Assembly (NCBI RefSeq): GCF_023715605.1
Contig: NZ_JAMBOL010000005.1
Location: 62,001 to 126,000, forward strand
DNA length: 64,000 nucleotides
Reading direction: 5' to 3'
DNA from: Halalkalibacter oceani
GTDB lineage: Bacteria; Bacillota; Bacilli; Bacillales; Bacillaceae_D
Every line of letters begins with the position of its first letter. Positions within the stretch are counted from its first letter, which is position 1. Positions 9,037 to 17,081 of the stretch are shown here, in pieces. The notes under the pieces are model-generated. The model did not search any database and was not told where the DNA came from. It saw only the letters and a program-made list of their open reading frames with translations. A program made the translations under genes and the position numbers.

Positions 9037-9552
9037 TTGAAAGTAGTCAAGATATTAGACCGAGCGCTTATGAAAATGGAGGAATATATATTAAGTTACG
9101 CAATTATTGTGATTGCGATTATGATTGTCGGCAATGTATTAAGCAGGTCGATTACAGGCGACGGGTGGTCATTCTCTCAAGAAGTCAGTTTATTTGCTGT
9201 TACCGTAGCGACATTCATGGGTATCAGCTATGCTGCCAGAAAGGGAAGGCACATCAGTATGTCTGCTTTTTTTGATATCGCCCCGTTTCCCATCAGAAAA
9301 GCTCTTTCCATTATTATTCCAGCTATTACTTCTATTCTTCTGTTTATTTTAGCTAAGTATGGATTTGATTATTTTATGTCGCTGTATGAAAGCGGCCGTG
9401 TGACGACGGCGATGCGGATGCCGGTGTACTTTATGGCCTTTTTTGTGCCGCTTGGCCTTGGGTTGGGCGCGCTTCAGTTTTTACGGAACATGTGGGTGAA
9501 TATTAAGGAAAAAGAAGTGTATTTAGCTCAGGAGAAAAAGGATTATTCATAA
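9037..9552 (+). CDS. TRAP transporter small permease (DctQ family)
   Basis: A 171-residue protein with four predicted membrane helices, the small integral membrane subunit of a tripartite ATP-independent periplasmic-type transporter. The start is TTG at 9037, after AGGAGGGAGG; the earlier ATG at 9030 runs into a stop at once. The segments SFSQEVSLFAVTVATFMGISYAARKGRHI match the DctQ pattern. It is first of three genes (small permease, large permease, binding protein) that form one operon. This cluster is extra relative to the B. subtilis yuiE-yuiF order. Confidence 0.9.
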   Translation: MKVVKILDRALMKMEEYILSYAIIVIAIMIVGNVLSRSITGDGWSFSQEVSLFAVTVATFMGISYAARKGRHISMSAFFDIAPFPIRKALSIIIPAITSILLFILAKYGFDYFMSLYESGRVTTAMRMPVYFMAFFVPLGLGLGALQFLRNMWVNIKEKEVYLAQEKKDYS

Positions 9553-9576
9553 AAAAACGACTGTGAGGAACCAAGA

Positions 9577-10845
9577 ATGTTAGCAACGATGCTCGTAATT
9601 ATGATTGTGCTCTTATTACTGGGGTTCCCGATGATGATTCCGATGCTGGCAGCAGCGATGGCCGTCATTGTCTTTTTTATGCCGAACGTCGACCCGATGC
9701 TGCTCGTCCAGCAGATGATGCAGGGAATTTCCTCGTATGTGTTACTCGCTGTGCCGTTGTTTATTTTTGCGGCGGACATTATGGCGACAGGGAAAACGTC
9801 AAAACGGCTGCTCGATTTTGTCGGCGCCTTTGTCGGACATTTGCGGGGTGGCTACGCGATTACGACTGCCGCCGCATGTACGTTATTCGGCTCGATTTCC
9901 GGTTCGACGCAGGCGACCGTGGTGGCAATCGGCGGACCGATGCGAAAGCGGCTGCTTTCAGTTGGATATAAAGACTCAAGTGCGATTGCTCTCATTATCA
10001 ACTCCAGTGATATTGCTTTACTCATTCCGCCAAGTATCGGGATGATCATTTATGCGCTGGCGGCACCGCGCGTTTCGGTTGGTGATCTGTTTATCGCCGG
10101 AATCGGACCAGGTGTGATGGTCTTCGTGATGTTTGCGCTGTACAGCTATATTCACGCCCGGATTTATAATATCCCAAAGGTCGAAAAGCTTAGCTGGGCC
10201 AAGCGCGGCAGGGTCACGGCCAAAGCGTTGTTTCCATTAGGATTTCCGGTCATCATTGTCGGCGGGATTTATTTTGGACATTTTACCCCGACTGAAGCCG
10301 CTGGTATTTCCGTCTTATATGCTCTGATTTTGGAATTGCTTGTTTTCCGGACGATCAAGATTACTCAAGTGCCGAAAATCGCCCTTTCAACCGGTTTGGT
10401 TACGTCTGCTGTCTTTATTCTTGTGGCGGCGGGACAGGCATTTTCGTGGCTGATTTCACGGGCGCGCATTCCACAAATGGCGGCCGATGCGATTCTCAGT
10501 TTCGAGCCGTCAGCTTTACAGATTCTCTTTATTGTTTCCTTGTTTTTCTTTATCGGCTGTATGTTTGTCGATCCAATTGTCGTTATTTTAGTTTTGACGC
10601 CTATCTTTTATCCGATTGCAATGGCAGCAGATATTGATCCGATTCACCTTGGTGTCGTAATAGTATTTCAAGCTGCTGTGGGTTCAGCAACCCCGCCATT
10701 TGGCGTCGATATTTTTACGGCGAGTGCGGTCTTTAATAAATCCTATTTGGATGTGATTCGCGGAACACCACCGTACATTCTCATTCTGTTGCTTTGTTCG
10801 GTGCTGATTATAGTATTTGAGGAGATTTCACTGTTTTTACTATAG
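9577..10845 (+). CDS. TRAP transporter large permease (DctM family)
   Basis: A 422-residue protein with about a dozen membrane helices, the DctM translocation subunit that couples solute uptake to a sodium or proton gradient. Family motifs include VPLFIFAADIM, the SGSTQATVVAIGGPM region with its conserved glycines and serines, and FVDPIVVILVLTPIFYPIA. The start follows TGAGGAACCAAGA. It lies 24 bases after the small permease. Together the membrane subunits carry a carboxylate or related anion delivered by the binding protein; the substrate cannot be read from the sequence. Confidence 0.93.
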   Translation: MLATMLVIMIVLLLLGFPMMIPMLAAAMAVIVFFMPNVDPMLLVQQMMQGISSYVLLAVPLFIFAADIMATGKTSKRLLDFVGAFVGHLRGGYAITTAAACTLFGSISGSTQATVVAIGGPMRKRLLSVGYKDSSAIALIINSSDIALLIPPSIGMIIYALAAPRVSVGDLFIAGIGPGVMVFVMFALYSYIHARIYNIPKVEKLSWAKRGRVTAKALFPLGFPVIIVGGIYFGHFTPTEAAGISVLYALILELLVFRTIKITQVPKIALSTGLVTSAVFILVAAGQAFSWLISRARIPQMAADAILSFEPSALQILFIVSLFFFIGCMFVDPIVVILVLTPIFYPIAMAADIDPIHLGVVIVFQAAVGSATPPFGVDIFTASAVFNKSYLDVIRGTPPYILILLLCSVLIIVFEEISLFLL

Positions 10846-10891
10846 TGAGGCGTCCTTCAAATAGATAAAAAAAACAAACAGGGGGTATTTG

Positions 10892-11980
10892 ATGACGTTT
10901 AAAAGAAGAAACTGGAAAACGATTTTCCTTGCTGGAGCTTTGACCATGACACTTGCTGCATGTGGAGGGGCTGATGATTCGGCTAGTGATGAAGGAACAG
11001 ACAATGGCGATGGTGCTGCCGGCGGAGAAGAAACGTACCACTGGCAATTTGTAACAGAGGAAGTGCAGGGTCAGGTTCAATATGAATATGCGGCTGAATT
11101 TGCCGACCGCCTTTATGAGAAATCAGATGGCCGGATTACGATGGATCCGTTCGAGTTTGGTGCGTTAGGCAGCGAGGTTGACCAGGTTGAGCAGCTGCAG
11201 AGCGGGGCTGTCGAATTTGCGATTGTATCCCCGGGATTTACTGGTGGAATGGTTGCCGAAGGGCAAGTGTTTGCGCTGCAATTTCTCTTTCCTGATGACC
11301 AGGCTGTCACGCAGGAGATTTTAAATACGAGCGAGGCGCTGAATACTCAGCTGGCCGCCATGTATGAAGAACAAAATATTAAGCCGCTTGCTTTCTGGAC
11401 GGAAGGGGCAATGGCTTGGACTGGTAATCGTGAGCTGCGAACTCCGGCGGACTTTGAAGGCTTTCAAATGCGTACACAGGCTTCCCCTTTAATTCAGGAA
11501 TCCTATCGCGCGTACGGAGCTTCACCGATTGATTTAAGCTGGGGCGAGCTTTACACGTCACTTGATTCTGGCGTAGTCGATGGACAAGAGAACCCGATCT
11601 TCTTTATCGAAGATGCTTCTTTCCATGAGGTGCAAAGCCATCTGACGATTTCCAATCATAACAACTATGTCGCGATGACGACGGTCAACCCTGATTTCTA
11701 TAATGGGCTGCCGGAAGACATTCGCGCGATGATCGATGAAACGGTCGAAGAAATGCAGCCAATCGTCTTCGACATGCAGACGGAAATGAATGAAGAACTG
11801 CTTCAGGCGATCATTGATGATACAGATAACCCGACTGAGATCATTGAATTGACGGAAGAAGAGCGCGAGGCCTTTAGAGAACTGGCGATGCCGTTACGCA
11901 ACTATTTCCGTGAACAGATCAGCGAAGCAGGTGTGGAAATGTTTGATTTGCTCGAGCAGGAGATTGCCGAGGCAGAATAA
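10892..11980 (+). CDS. TRAP transporter solute-binding lipoprotein (DctP family)
   Basis: A 362-residue binding protein with a lipoprotein signal peptide ending in the lipobox LAAC, then an acidic, glycine-rich linker (residues about 27-48). The DctP pattern is clear, including TPADFEGFQMRTQASPL with the arginine that usually pairs with the solute carboxylate, and WGELYTSLDSGVVDGQENP. It is tethered outside the membrane and hands the solute to the DctQM permease. The very acidic linker would suit a salt-tolerant host. A terminator within a dispersed repeat follows. Confidence 0.93.
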   Translation: MTFKRRNWKTIFLAGALTMTLAACGGADDSASDEGTDNGDGAAGGEETYHWQFVTEEVQGQVQYEYAAEFADRLYEKSDGRITMDPFEFGALGSEVDQVEQLQSGAVEFAIVSPGFTGGMVAEGQVFALQFLFPDDQAVTQEILNTSEALNTQLAAMYEEQNIKPLAFWTEGAMAWTGNRELRTPADFEGFQMRTQASPLIQESYRAYGASPIDLSWGELYTSLDSGVVDGQENPIFFIEDASFHEVQSHLTISNHNNYVAMTTVNPDFYNGLPEDIRAMIDETVEEMQPIVFDMQTEMNEELLQAIIDDTDNPTEIIELTEEEREAFRELAMPLRNYFREQISEAGVEMFDLLEQEIAEAE

Positions 11981-11985
11981 GGGAG

Positions 11986-12033
11986 GGAGGCTGGGACAAA
12001 AGGTTGTTTTTTACCTTTTTCCCAGCCTCTCTA
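11986..12033 (+). terminator. Terminator after TRAP operon
   Basis: Inverted repeat with arms GAGGCTGGGA..AAAAGGT and ACCTTTTTCCCAGCCTC. A diverged copy of the same hairpin occurs at about 50694-50735, so the terminator is part of a dispersed element. Confidence 0.75.
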
Positions 12034-12034
12034 A

Positions 12035-12150
12035 GCAATGAGCGGAACCGCCACGATCTTTTAAAGCCCGTTGTGAGTGGGTTTCTCACAACGGGCTTGT
12101 GGCGTGTGAAGCCATTGCCAGTAGGTCCAAAGCTAGTTTTGTCTCAAGCT
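12035..12150. repeat. Dispersed palindromic repeat, AGCCCGTTGTGAG family (fullest copy)
   Basis: A perfect 13-bp hairpin (12067-12079 with 12087-12099) flanked by conserved text on both sides. The left flank recurs inverted at 1778-1820 and again at 50741-50780. The hairpin plus right flank recurs at 26112-26178 and 50770-50850. The open frame across it (12004-12255) has no coding character. It is probably a short non-autonomous repeat. Confidence 0.8.
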
Positions 12151-12346
12151 CTTTATCTATTTTATGTTGGTAAAAAAAATTTCAGGAGCGGTGGATTACC
12201 CTCTTTTAATCCGCATCCGAACTTCGCCCATTCCCATCACCCACCCCAAAAATAGTATTTGACAATAACTTAACAGATTTGATAACGTAGAAGATGCTTT
12301 TTCTCATTAGTGATTTAATAAGATAAAGGATTTGGGGTTGAGAGAG

Positions 12347-13666
12347 ATGAATGCTGTATTAATTGCGGTTATCGTGATGCTCGTCTTAAGTTTGGCGCGG
12401 GTTCATGTGGTGATAGCGCTGGCGCTTGGGGCGCTTATTGGCGGGTTGTTAGGCGGTTTGGGCTTTGAGCAGACCGTCAGCGTGTTTAGTGATGGACTCG
12501 GCGGAAGTGCGCCGGTTGCTTTGAGCTATGCGTTGTTAGGGGCTTTTGCTGTTGCGATTGCGCGTACCGGCTTGCCGGAGGTGATGGTTTCTGCTGTGAT
12601 TAAGCTTGTCGGAAAAAGCCAGGACTCCCGCAGACAGGCGTTGTCGAAAGCGTTGATCTTCTTTTTACTAGTGATTGTTTCGTGTTTTTCGCAAAATGTT
12701 GTGCCGATTCATATTGCCTTTATTCCGATTTTAATTCCACCGATTTTAAAAATTCTTAATGAACTCAAGGTTGATCGAAGAGCGATCGCGACGATTTTGA
12801 CCTTTGGGTTAACGGCGCCGTATATCTTTTTGCCCTATGGCTTTGGAGCGATGTTTCATGAAATTATTGCTGAAAACATGAACGAAAATGGCTTGCCGAT
12901 TCAGCTCGCGGATATTCCGACAGCGATGGCGATCCCGACAGCCGGTCTTGTCGTCGGACTGCTGATCGCGATTTTTCTGACGTATCGCAAGCGCCGGACG
13001 TATGAGAACCGTGCTTTGATCGGAGTGAAACAGGAAAAGCAGGACTATACGAGAGCGTCGATTATTGTTGCAGTGATCGCGATTTTACTCACATTAGTCG
13101 TCCAGACGATTTCAGATTCAATGATTATCGCGGCATTAGCGGGGATTATTGTCCTTCTGGCAGGCGGTACGTTGAAATGGAAGGAAGCTGATGGGGTTGT
13201 AACGGACGGGATGCGAATGATGGCCTTTATTTCATTTGTCATGCTCGCAGCATCAGGGTTTGCCGCTGTGATCAGGGAAACCGGTCATGTTGATCTGCTT
13301 GTTGATCAGGTGGCAAACATCGTCGGGGATAGCCAGGCGGCTGCCGCTTTTTTAATGCTCGTCGTCGGGTTGTTTGTGACGATGGGAATCGGTTCGTCCT
13401 TTGCGACCATCCCGATTATTGCCACGCTGTTTGTTCCATTAGGAATGGCGGCCGGTTTTTCGCCATTGGCGATCATCGCGTTAATCGGCACGGCGGGAGC
13501 TTTAGGTGATGCCGGAGCGCCGGCGTCCGACAGCACGCTCGGTCCGACAGCCGGACTTAATGCCGATGGGCAGCACAATCATATTTGGGACACATGCGTA
13601 CCGACCTTTATCCATTTTAATATTACACTCTTTTTATTCGGCTGGTTTGCAGCGATGGTGCTGTGA
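12347..13666 (+). CDS. yuiF: YuiF-family Na+/H+ antiporter-superfamily transporter
   Basis: A protein of about 439 residues with 11-12 membrane helices, in the B. subtilis yuiF position before bioY. It belongs to the NhaC/ArsB-like ion transporter superfamily, visible in AFIPILIPPILKIL and the C-terminal GDAGAPASDSTLGPTAG loop, which is rich in conserved polar residues. The family has been linked to amino-acid (histidine) uptake on regulatory grounds, but that is not shown here: no T-box precedes the gene. I chose the ATG at 12347; upstream TTG codons lie too close to the purine-rich site. Confidence 0.82.
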   Translation: MNAVLIAVIVMLVLSLARVHVVIALALGALIGGLLGGLGFEQTVSVFSDGLGGSAPVALSYALLGAFAVAIARTGLPEVMVSAVIKLVGKSQDSRRQALSKALIFFLLVIVSCFSQNVVPIHIAFIPILIPPILKILNELKVDRRAIATILTFGLTAPYIFLPYGFGAMFHEIIAENMNENGLPIQLADIPTAMAIPTAGLVVGLLIAIFLTYRKRRTYENRALIGVKQEKQDYTRASIIVAVIAILLTLVVQTISDSMIIAALAGIIVLLAGGTLKWKEADGVVTDGMRMMAFISFVMLAASGFAAVIRETGHVDLLVDQVANIVGDSQAAAAFLMLVVGLFVTMGIGSSFATIPIIATLFVPLGMAAGFSPLAIIALIGTAGALGDAGAPASDSTLGPTAGLNADGQHNHIWDTCVPTFIHFNITLFLFGWFAAMVL

Positions 13667-13743
13667 ACGATTCGATTTGCTGCGAGGTTGGATCAGAAGT
13701 CGAAGGTGAGAGGGAAAAACATGGCAGTGGCTCCGTTCTGCGC

Positions 13744-13786
13744 AAATCCGCTATCGAAGTAACTCGCTTCGGTAGCGGATTTTTTT
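13744..13786 (+). terminator. Terminator after yuiF
   Basis: Inverted repeat AAATCCGCTATCGAAG / CTTCGGTAGCGGATTT with a T run. Confidence 0.88.
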
Positions 13787-13845
13787 AAAGCAGGCGCAGA
13801 CTTCGCACACTGCTTAAGCTTGAGAGGGAGAAGCCTCCCATTGTC

Positions 13846-14418
13846 TCAAGCTCGGTTGCGGATCACACCGTACATTCGGCGGGAAAGAATCGCGGCAAAA
13901 ATGGTGAGGATCGTATCCTTTACGAACGGAGCGGCCATCCATGTCCAGGCGAGCTGATAGCTGATCGCTTCCAGGCCTGCAAGAAATTGAAAAGCATAAT
14001 ACATATAATGAGTGCCGAATACATAGTTTATTACGAGTCCGGTAAAGCAGGCGATCAGAAAAGTGTGCAACGCTTTTGTGCGGCTTTTTTCAATGATGAG
14101 TCCTGTGACGAAAGCAACGAGAAGATAAGAAAGCAAAAAGCCGAAGTTGGGACTAAGCAAGGTCGATAGCCCGCCGCGAAATTGAGCGAACACCGGGAAG
14201 CCCGCCAGTCCGACGAAAAGATAAACCGTCATCGCCAAAGCGCCCAGCCTGCTGCCGAGCAATGCCCCGGCAAGAATCGAAAAAAGCGTCTGCAACGTAA
14301 TCGGCACAGAGCCAATCACGAGAAACGATGTCAGGTTGGCGCCGATCGCCATTAAAGCGGCAAACATCGCGACAAGTACCATGTCTCCTGTCGCAATAAA
14401 ACGTTTACGGGTTGACAT
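13846..14418 (-). CDS. bioY: Biotin transporter BioY
   Basis: A 190-residue membrane protein with six predicted helices, the substrate-binding S component of an ECF-type biotin importer. The BioY pattern is clear: TLQTLFSILAGALLG, GLAGFPVF and the GGLSTLLSPNFGFLL glycine-rich loop. It needs the shared ECF ATPases and EcfT, encoded elsewhere. Its upstream region has a strong promoter and a BirA-type operator overlapping the leader, so it is almost certainly repressed by biotin-loaded BirA. It corresponds to B. subtilis yuiG. Confidence 0.95.
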   Translation of the reverse strand: MSTRKRFIATGDMVLVAMFAALMAIGANLTSFLVIGSVPITLQTLFSILAGALLGSRLGALAMTVYLFVGLAGFPVFAQFRGGLSTLLSPNFGFLLSYLLVAFVTGLIIEKSRTKALHTFLIACFTGLVINYVFGTHYMYYAFQFLAGLEAISYQLAWTWMAAPFVKDTILTIFAAILSRRMYGVIRNRA

Positions 14419-14420
14419 TA

Positions 14421-14451
14421 TTGTTCACTACTTTCTTTAATTGGTTAACAA
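14421..14451 (-). promoter_or_regulatory. BirA operator in the bioY leader
   Basis: On the plus strand TTGTTCAC (14421-14428), 15 bases, then GTTAACAA (14444-14451). This is the BirA operator plan TTGTTAAC-N15-GTTAACAA with one mismatch. It lies between the -10 box and the start codon, so bound BirA would block initiation of transcription. Confidence 0.88.
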
Positions 14452-14452
14452 T

Positions 14453-14505
14453 AGAATAGTCATATTTTCGATGATTGTCAACTTCCTAATTTAGTTGATT
14501 AACGA
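14453..14505 (-). promoter_or_regulatory. bioY promoter with possible second BirA site
   Basis: Minus-strand -35 TTGACA (14481-14476) and -10 TATTCT (14458-14453), spaced by 17 bases: a near-consensus sigma-A promoter. A weaker BirA-like pair, TTGTCAAC-N15-ATTAACGA (14475-14505), covers the -35 box and could be a second operator. Confidence 0.8.
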
Positions 14506-14579
14506 TTGTTTTCATTGGAGTGAAATCAAGGTATAATGGGTAATTGACTCAAATATAGAGATACATAGGAGTGATGGAA

Positions 14580-15029
14580 GTGGTCGAACAACCAGCCGGT
14601 TTTTGGATTCGTTTAGGAGCACTTATTATTGATGGGTTATTAATTTTTGTTGCGGTGTTGATTGTTGGTTCTTTGATCGGAATCGATGTCAGTTTAGAAT
14701 CGGATACGTTTGAGAACTTTCAAGGCGCAGTGAATCTCTTGTACACGTTGCTGCTGCCTGTTTTCTGGCACGGCTATACAGTCGGCAAACGGATTTGCGG
14801 CATCCGCATTGTGAAGCTGGACGGAAGTGATGTCGGAATTGGTGCGATGCTGCTGCGGACGATCGTCGCGGGCTTTGTCTATGTCATTACACTGGGAATT
14901 GCCTTCATTGTGAGTATTTTTATGGTGGCCTTCCGCAAGGATAAACGCTCGATCCATGACATGCTGGCCCAAACATATGTCACCTATCAAAAGCCGAAAG
15001 ACATCAATCCCTATCAAGAAGAAAGCTAA
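14580..15029 (+). CDS. RDD-family membrane protein
   Basis: A protein of about 149 residues with an RDD domain: arginine and aspartate in the first helix (FWIRLGALIIDGLL), a second conserved GKRICGIRIVK, and DKRSIHDM near the C-terminus. Three membrane segments are predicted. I prefer the GTG at 14580, which has TAGGAG at a good distance; the ATG at 14574 lies too close to it. Some RDD proteins have been proposed to move ions, but the function here is unknown. It is divergent from bioY, and a terminator follows. Confidence 0.8.
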   Translation: MVEQPAGFWIRLGALIIDGLLIFVAVLIVGSLIGIDVSLESDTFENFQGAVNLLYTLLLPVFWHGYTVGKRICGIRIVKLDGSDVGIGAMLLRTIVAGFVYVITLGIAFIVSIFMVAFRKDKRSIHDMLAQTYVTYQKPKDINPYQEES

Positions 15030-15031
15030 CA

Positions 15032-15077
15032 AAAACGCCAAATCAGCTGGATTGTCGTCCGTTTGATTTGGCGTTTT
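15032..15077 (+). terminator. Terminator after RDD gene
   Basis: Inverted repeat AAAACGCCAAATCA / TGATTTGGCGTTTT (15032-15045, 15064-15077). Confidence 0.88.
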
Positions 15078-15121
15078 CTATTCCTTTCTAATTACAGAAA
15101 AGAATAAATCAGGAGAGTGGA

Positions 15122-15904
15122 ATGGATAAAGCAATTATTGCAAGCGACATCAAAAATAAGAATATGGCTGATTTACTGGACTATTTGCGCCAGTTTGAAA
15201 GAGCGACAAGAGGGACGCCCAGCAGCGCACATAAAGAGCTTGTCTTACAGCAAGTTTTGCAAGTAGATGATGATGAAGCGCGGATGAAGCATGCTGAGGC
15301 GCTCGATCAACAGGATTCCCCCACTTCATTAGAGCTTGCCGCGCATGTATGCGCTTCGGCATATGCGTAGGATAAAGAAAAAGTAAATAAACGATTACTT
15401 TGTTTCGCGGACAACGAGCATTGGGAGGTGAGAGAGTGGGCGGCAGGTGCTGTAGCGAAAATACTTTTGCGTGATTTTTTTGACTTCATCGAGTCTGTGA
15501 ATGAGGAGTGGGTTGAACATCCCTCAGAAAATATTAGAAGAGCTGTTGCGGTGGCGATTAAATATGTCAGTAAAGCGAAAAAGGAAGAGTATGCGGATAG
15601 TATGTTCAGCCTTACCGAGAAGCTCATGACAGATGACAGCCGTTATGTGCGAAAAAATGTAGGGCCGTTTGCTCTCGGCGACGGCTTATTGAGATATTGT
15701 CCGGAGCGCGTTCTTCAGAAAATCGAAGAGTGGCGGCAGAGCGATAATGGCAATGTAAAGTGGAATGTGATCAAACTATTTTCGACAGCAGAGGCACGTA
15801 AATATAAGGAGATAGCTGAACCAATCGTCAGAGCGTATGGACACGATCCGGATTATAAAATTAGACAGGCCGCTAACTCAACCTTGAAAACACTGCTGGG
15901 CTGA
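15122..15904 (+). pseudogene. HEAT-repeat protein (DNA alkylation repair-like), split by in-frame TAG
   Basis: Two open frames, 15122-15370 and 15428-15904, lie in the same reading frame and are separated only by one TAG codon at 15368-15370; translation through it gives a continuous protein of 260 residues. The second half is made of helical pairs typical of HEAT repeats (WEVREWAAGAVAKIL, ENIRRAVAVAIKYV, YVRKNVGPFALGDGLL, NVKWNVIKLF), resembling AlkD-type or other HEAT proteins. A single C-to-T change from CAG would explain the stop. The gene is either newly inactivated, an assembly error, or read through at low level. The ribosome binding site (AGGAGAG) is intact. Confidence 0.8.
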
Positions 15905-16069
15905 AGAATCCACTGCCAAACTTCTTTTTCGTAACGCGAAGAAAAAAAGCTGCTGAAGCTACTCCTTTCTTCGCTTTCGCACGAACACGACAATAATGAT
16001 GGTCACTACTAACGAAAGAAAATAAACAAAGGAATACAGACCGTAGACAAAACGGCTTTGGGTTTTGAC

Positions 16070-16349
16070 TCACAAATCCGTTTTTACATTTTTTGTATGG
16101 TTTTCCGGAGATGGGACTGTCGGTTTGGTGTTCCTCCAGAGCCATGTCGCCAGTTTTTTCAGATTCATGGCAGCAAAAGCAAGCATCGCCTGCATGGAAT
16201 TTTGTTCGAGCCCCTTCAGCTTCGTCAAACGCATCCTGCCAAATGTGGCGTAAAACCAGCTTCTTATGGTCTTTGTTTTTGGTACATTGAGAAAGCACTG
16301 GACAGTTCTGACACACACTTGGATTGGAGCTGTACTCACGGTATCCCAC
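16070..16349 (-). pseudogene. IS1182-family transposase, C-terminal remnant
   Basis: Two overlapping minus-strand frames carry consecutive parts of an IS1182-type transposase. One has the cysteine-rich YREYSSNPSVCQNCPVLSQC segment. The other has RLTKLKGLEQNSMQAMLAFA followed by MNLKKLATWL, the family's C-terminal end. A frameshift and an internal deletion separate them, and the catalytic N-terminal part is absent. No terminal inverted repeats could be defined. It is a dead fragment. Confidence 0.78.
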
Positions 16350-16500
16350 TAGAAAAAGCGGACGGGATGGGAGGGCCGACTCCTGCAGGAGGGAAGGGCA
16401 GGTTGAAATCCACCGGCGTGCCGGTTAGTTCAACGCCCGCCTGCGGAAAGCGTGCCCCCCATCCCGGTAGCGAGGTCGAAGCGTCGAACCCTGACTACTA
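16345..16500. repeat. GC-rich dispersed repeat (copy 2) beside the IS remnant
   Basis: A non-coding, GC-rich stretch containing internal palindromes such as CACCGGCGTGCCGG and CTCCTGCAGGAG. Its right part (16454-16480 and flank) matches the reverse complement of 987-1031. Its layout resembles GC-rich intergenic repeats common in Bacillus relatives. Confidence 0.6.
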
Positions 16501-16502
16501 AA

Positions 16503-16530
16503 CAAAAAAACCTGTCGACTTTGTCGACAG
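16503..16530 (-). terminator. Minus-strand hairpin and T run
   Basis: Perfect inverted repeat CTGTCGAC-TTT-GTCGACAG (16512-16530), followed on the minus strand by a run of T. It ends leftward transcription. The open frame that reads over it (16425-16703, hydrophobic) has no ribosome binding site and is not called. Confidence 0.7.
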
Positions 16531-16698
16531 ACTGAATAGTTGGCCGTTTTCAGCCACTCAAGCTGAAATAGATGGGTAATGAGCAAGAGGAGAGCTAATA
16601 CAATGAGGCCGACAACTAGGCTCATAAGGAAAGACATCAAATCACTTCGGGATAGCATGCTAACAAAATGATAAAAAAGTAACGATCCCATGACAAAT

Positions 16699-16735
16699 AA
16701 CAAAAAAAGCGAGGAAGCTCCTCGCTTTTTTGTTA
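16699..16735 (-). terminator. Terminator after the HU gene
   Basis: Inverted repeat GCGAGGA / TCCTCGC with A and T runs on both flanks, so it may act in both directions. It lies directly behind the HU stop codon. Confidence 0.88.
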
Positions 16736-17005
16736 TTTAACAGCTTCTTTCAGCTGTTTACCAGCTTTAAAGGCCGGTGTCTTTGTTGCTGCAATGTCAA
16801 TTTCTTCTCCAGTTTGCGGGTTGCGGCCTTTTCTGGCGGCGCGCTCGCGTACTTCGAAGTTTCCGAAGCCAATTAGTTGAACGGTATCTCCTGAAGACAT
16901 CGTTTCTGTAATTAAATCAAATACTGCATTGACAGCGTTCCCCGCATCCTTCTTCGATAATTGCGTGCGTTCTGCTATTGCCTGAACGAGTTCTGTTTTA
17001 TTCAT
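16733..17005 (-). CDS. HU-family DNA-binding protein
   Basis: A 90-residue HU protein, a small basic dimer that bends DNA and shapes the nucleoid. The typical start [20 protein letters not shown] and the DNA-binding arm [20 protein letters not shown] are present, ending [15 protein letters not shown] place the start at 17005, after GGAAATGGAGTTGATTAAG, which gives the universal family length. Whether this is the main or a secondary HU gene cannot be judged; its neighbours do not match the classical hbs locus. Confidence 0.95.
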   Translation of the reverse strand: MNKTELVQAIAERTQLSKKDAGNAVNAVFDLITETMSSGDTVQLIGFGNFEVRERAARKGRNPQTGEEIDIAATKTPAFKAGKQLKEAVK

Positions 17006-17081
17006 CTTAATCAACTCCATTTCCTTTAACTAGCAATCTGCTACCATTATGTCCAAAATCATTTGCTTTATACATGGTAGA

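Noticed and set aside
12004-12255. Open frame of 83 codons after the TRAP operon
   Set aside because: It reads through a terminator and a dispersed hairpin repeat, and has no ribosome binding site or protein-like pattern.
12256-12346. T-box leader before yuiF
   Set aside because: No specifier stem, no T-box core sequence and no terminator hairpin in the short leader.
16425-16703. Hydrophobic 92-codon minus-strand frame behind the HU gene
   Set aside because: It starts inside the HU terminator, reads through a second terminator hairpin and lacks a ribosome binding site.
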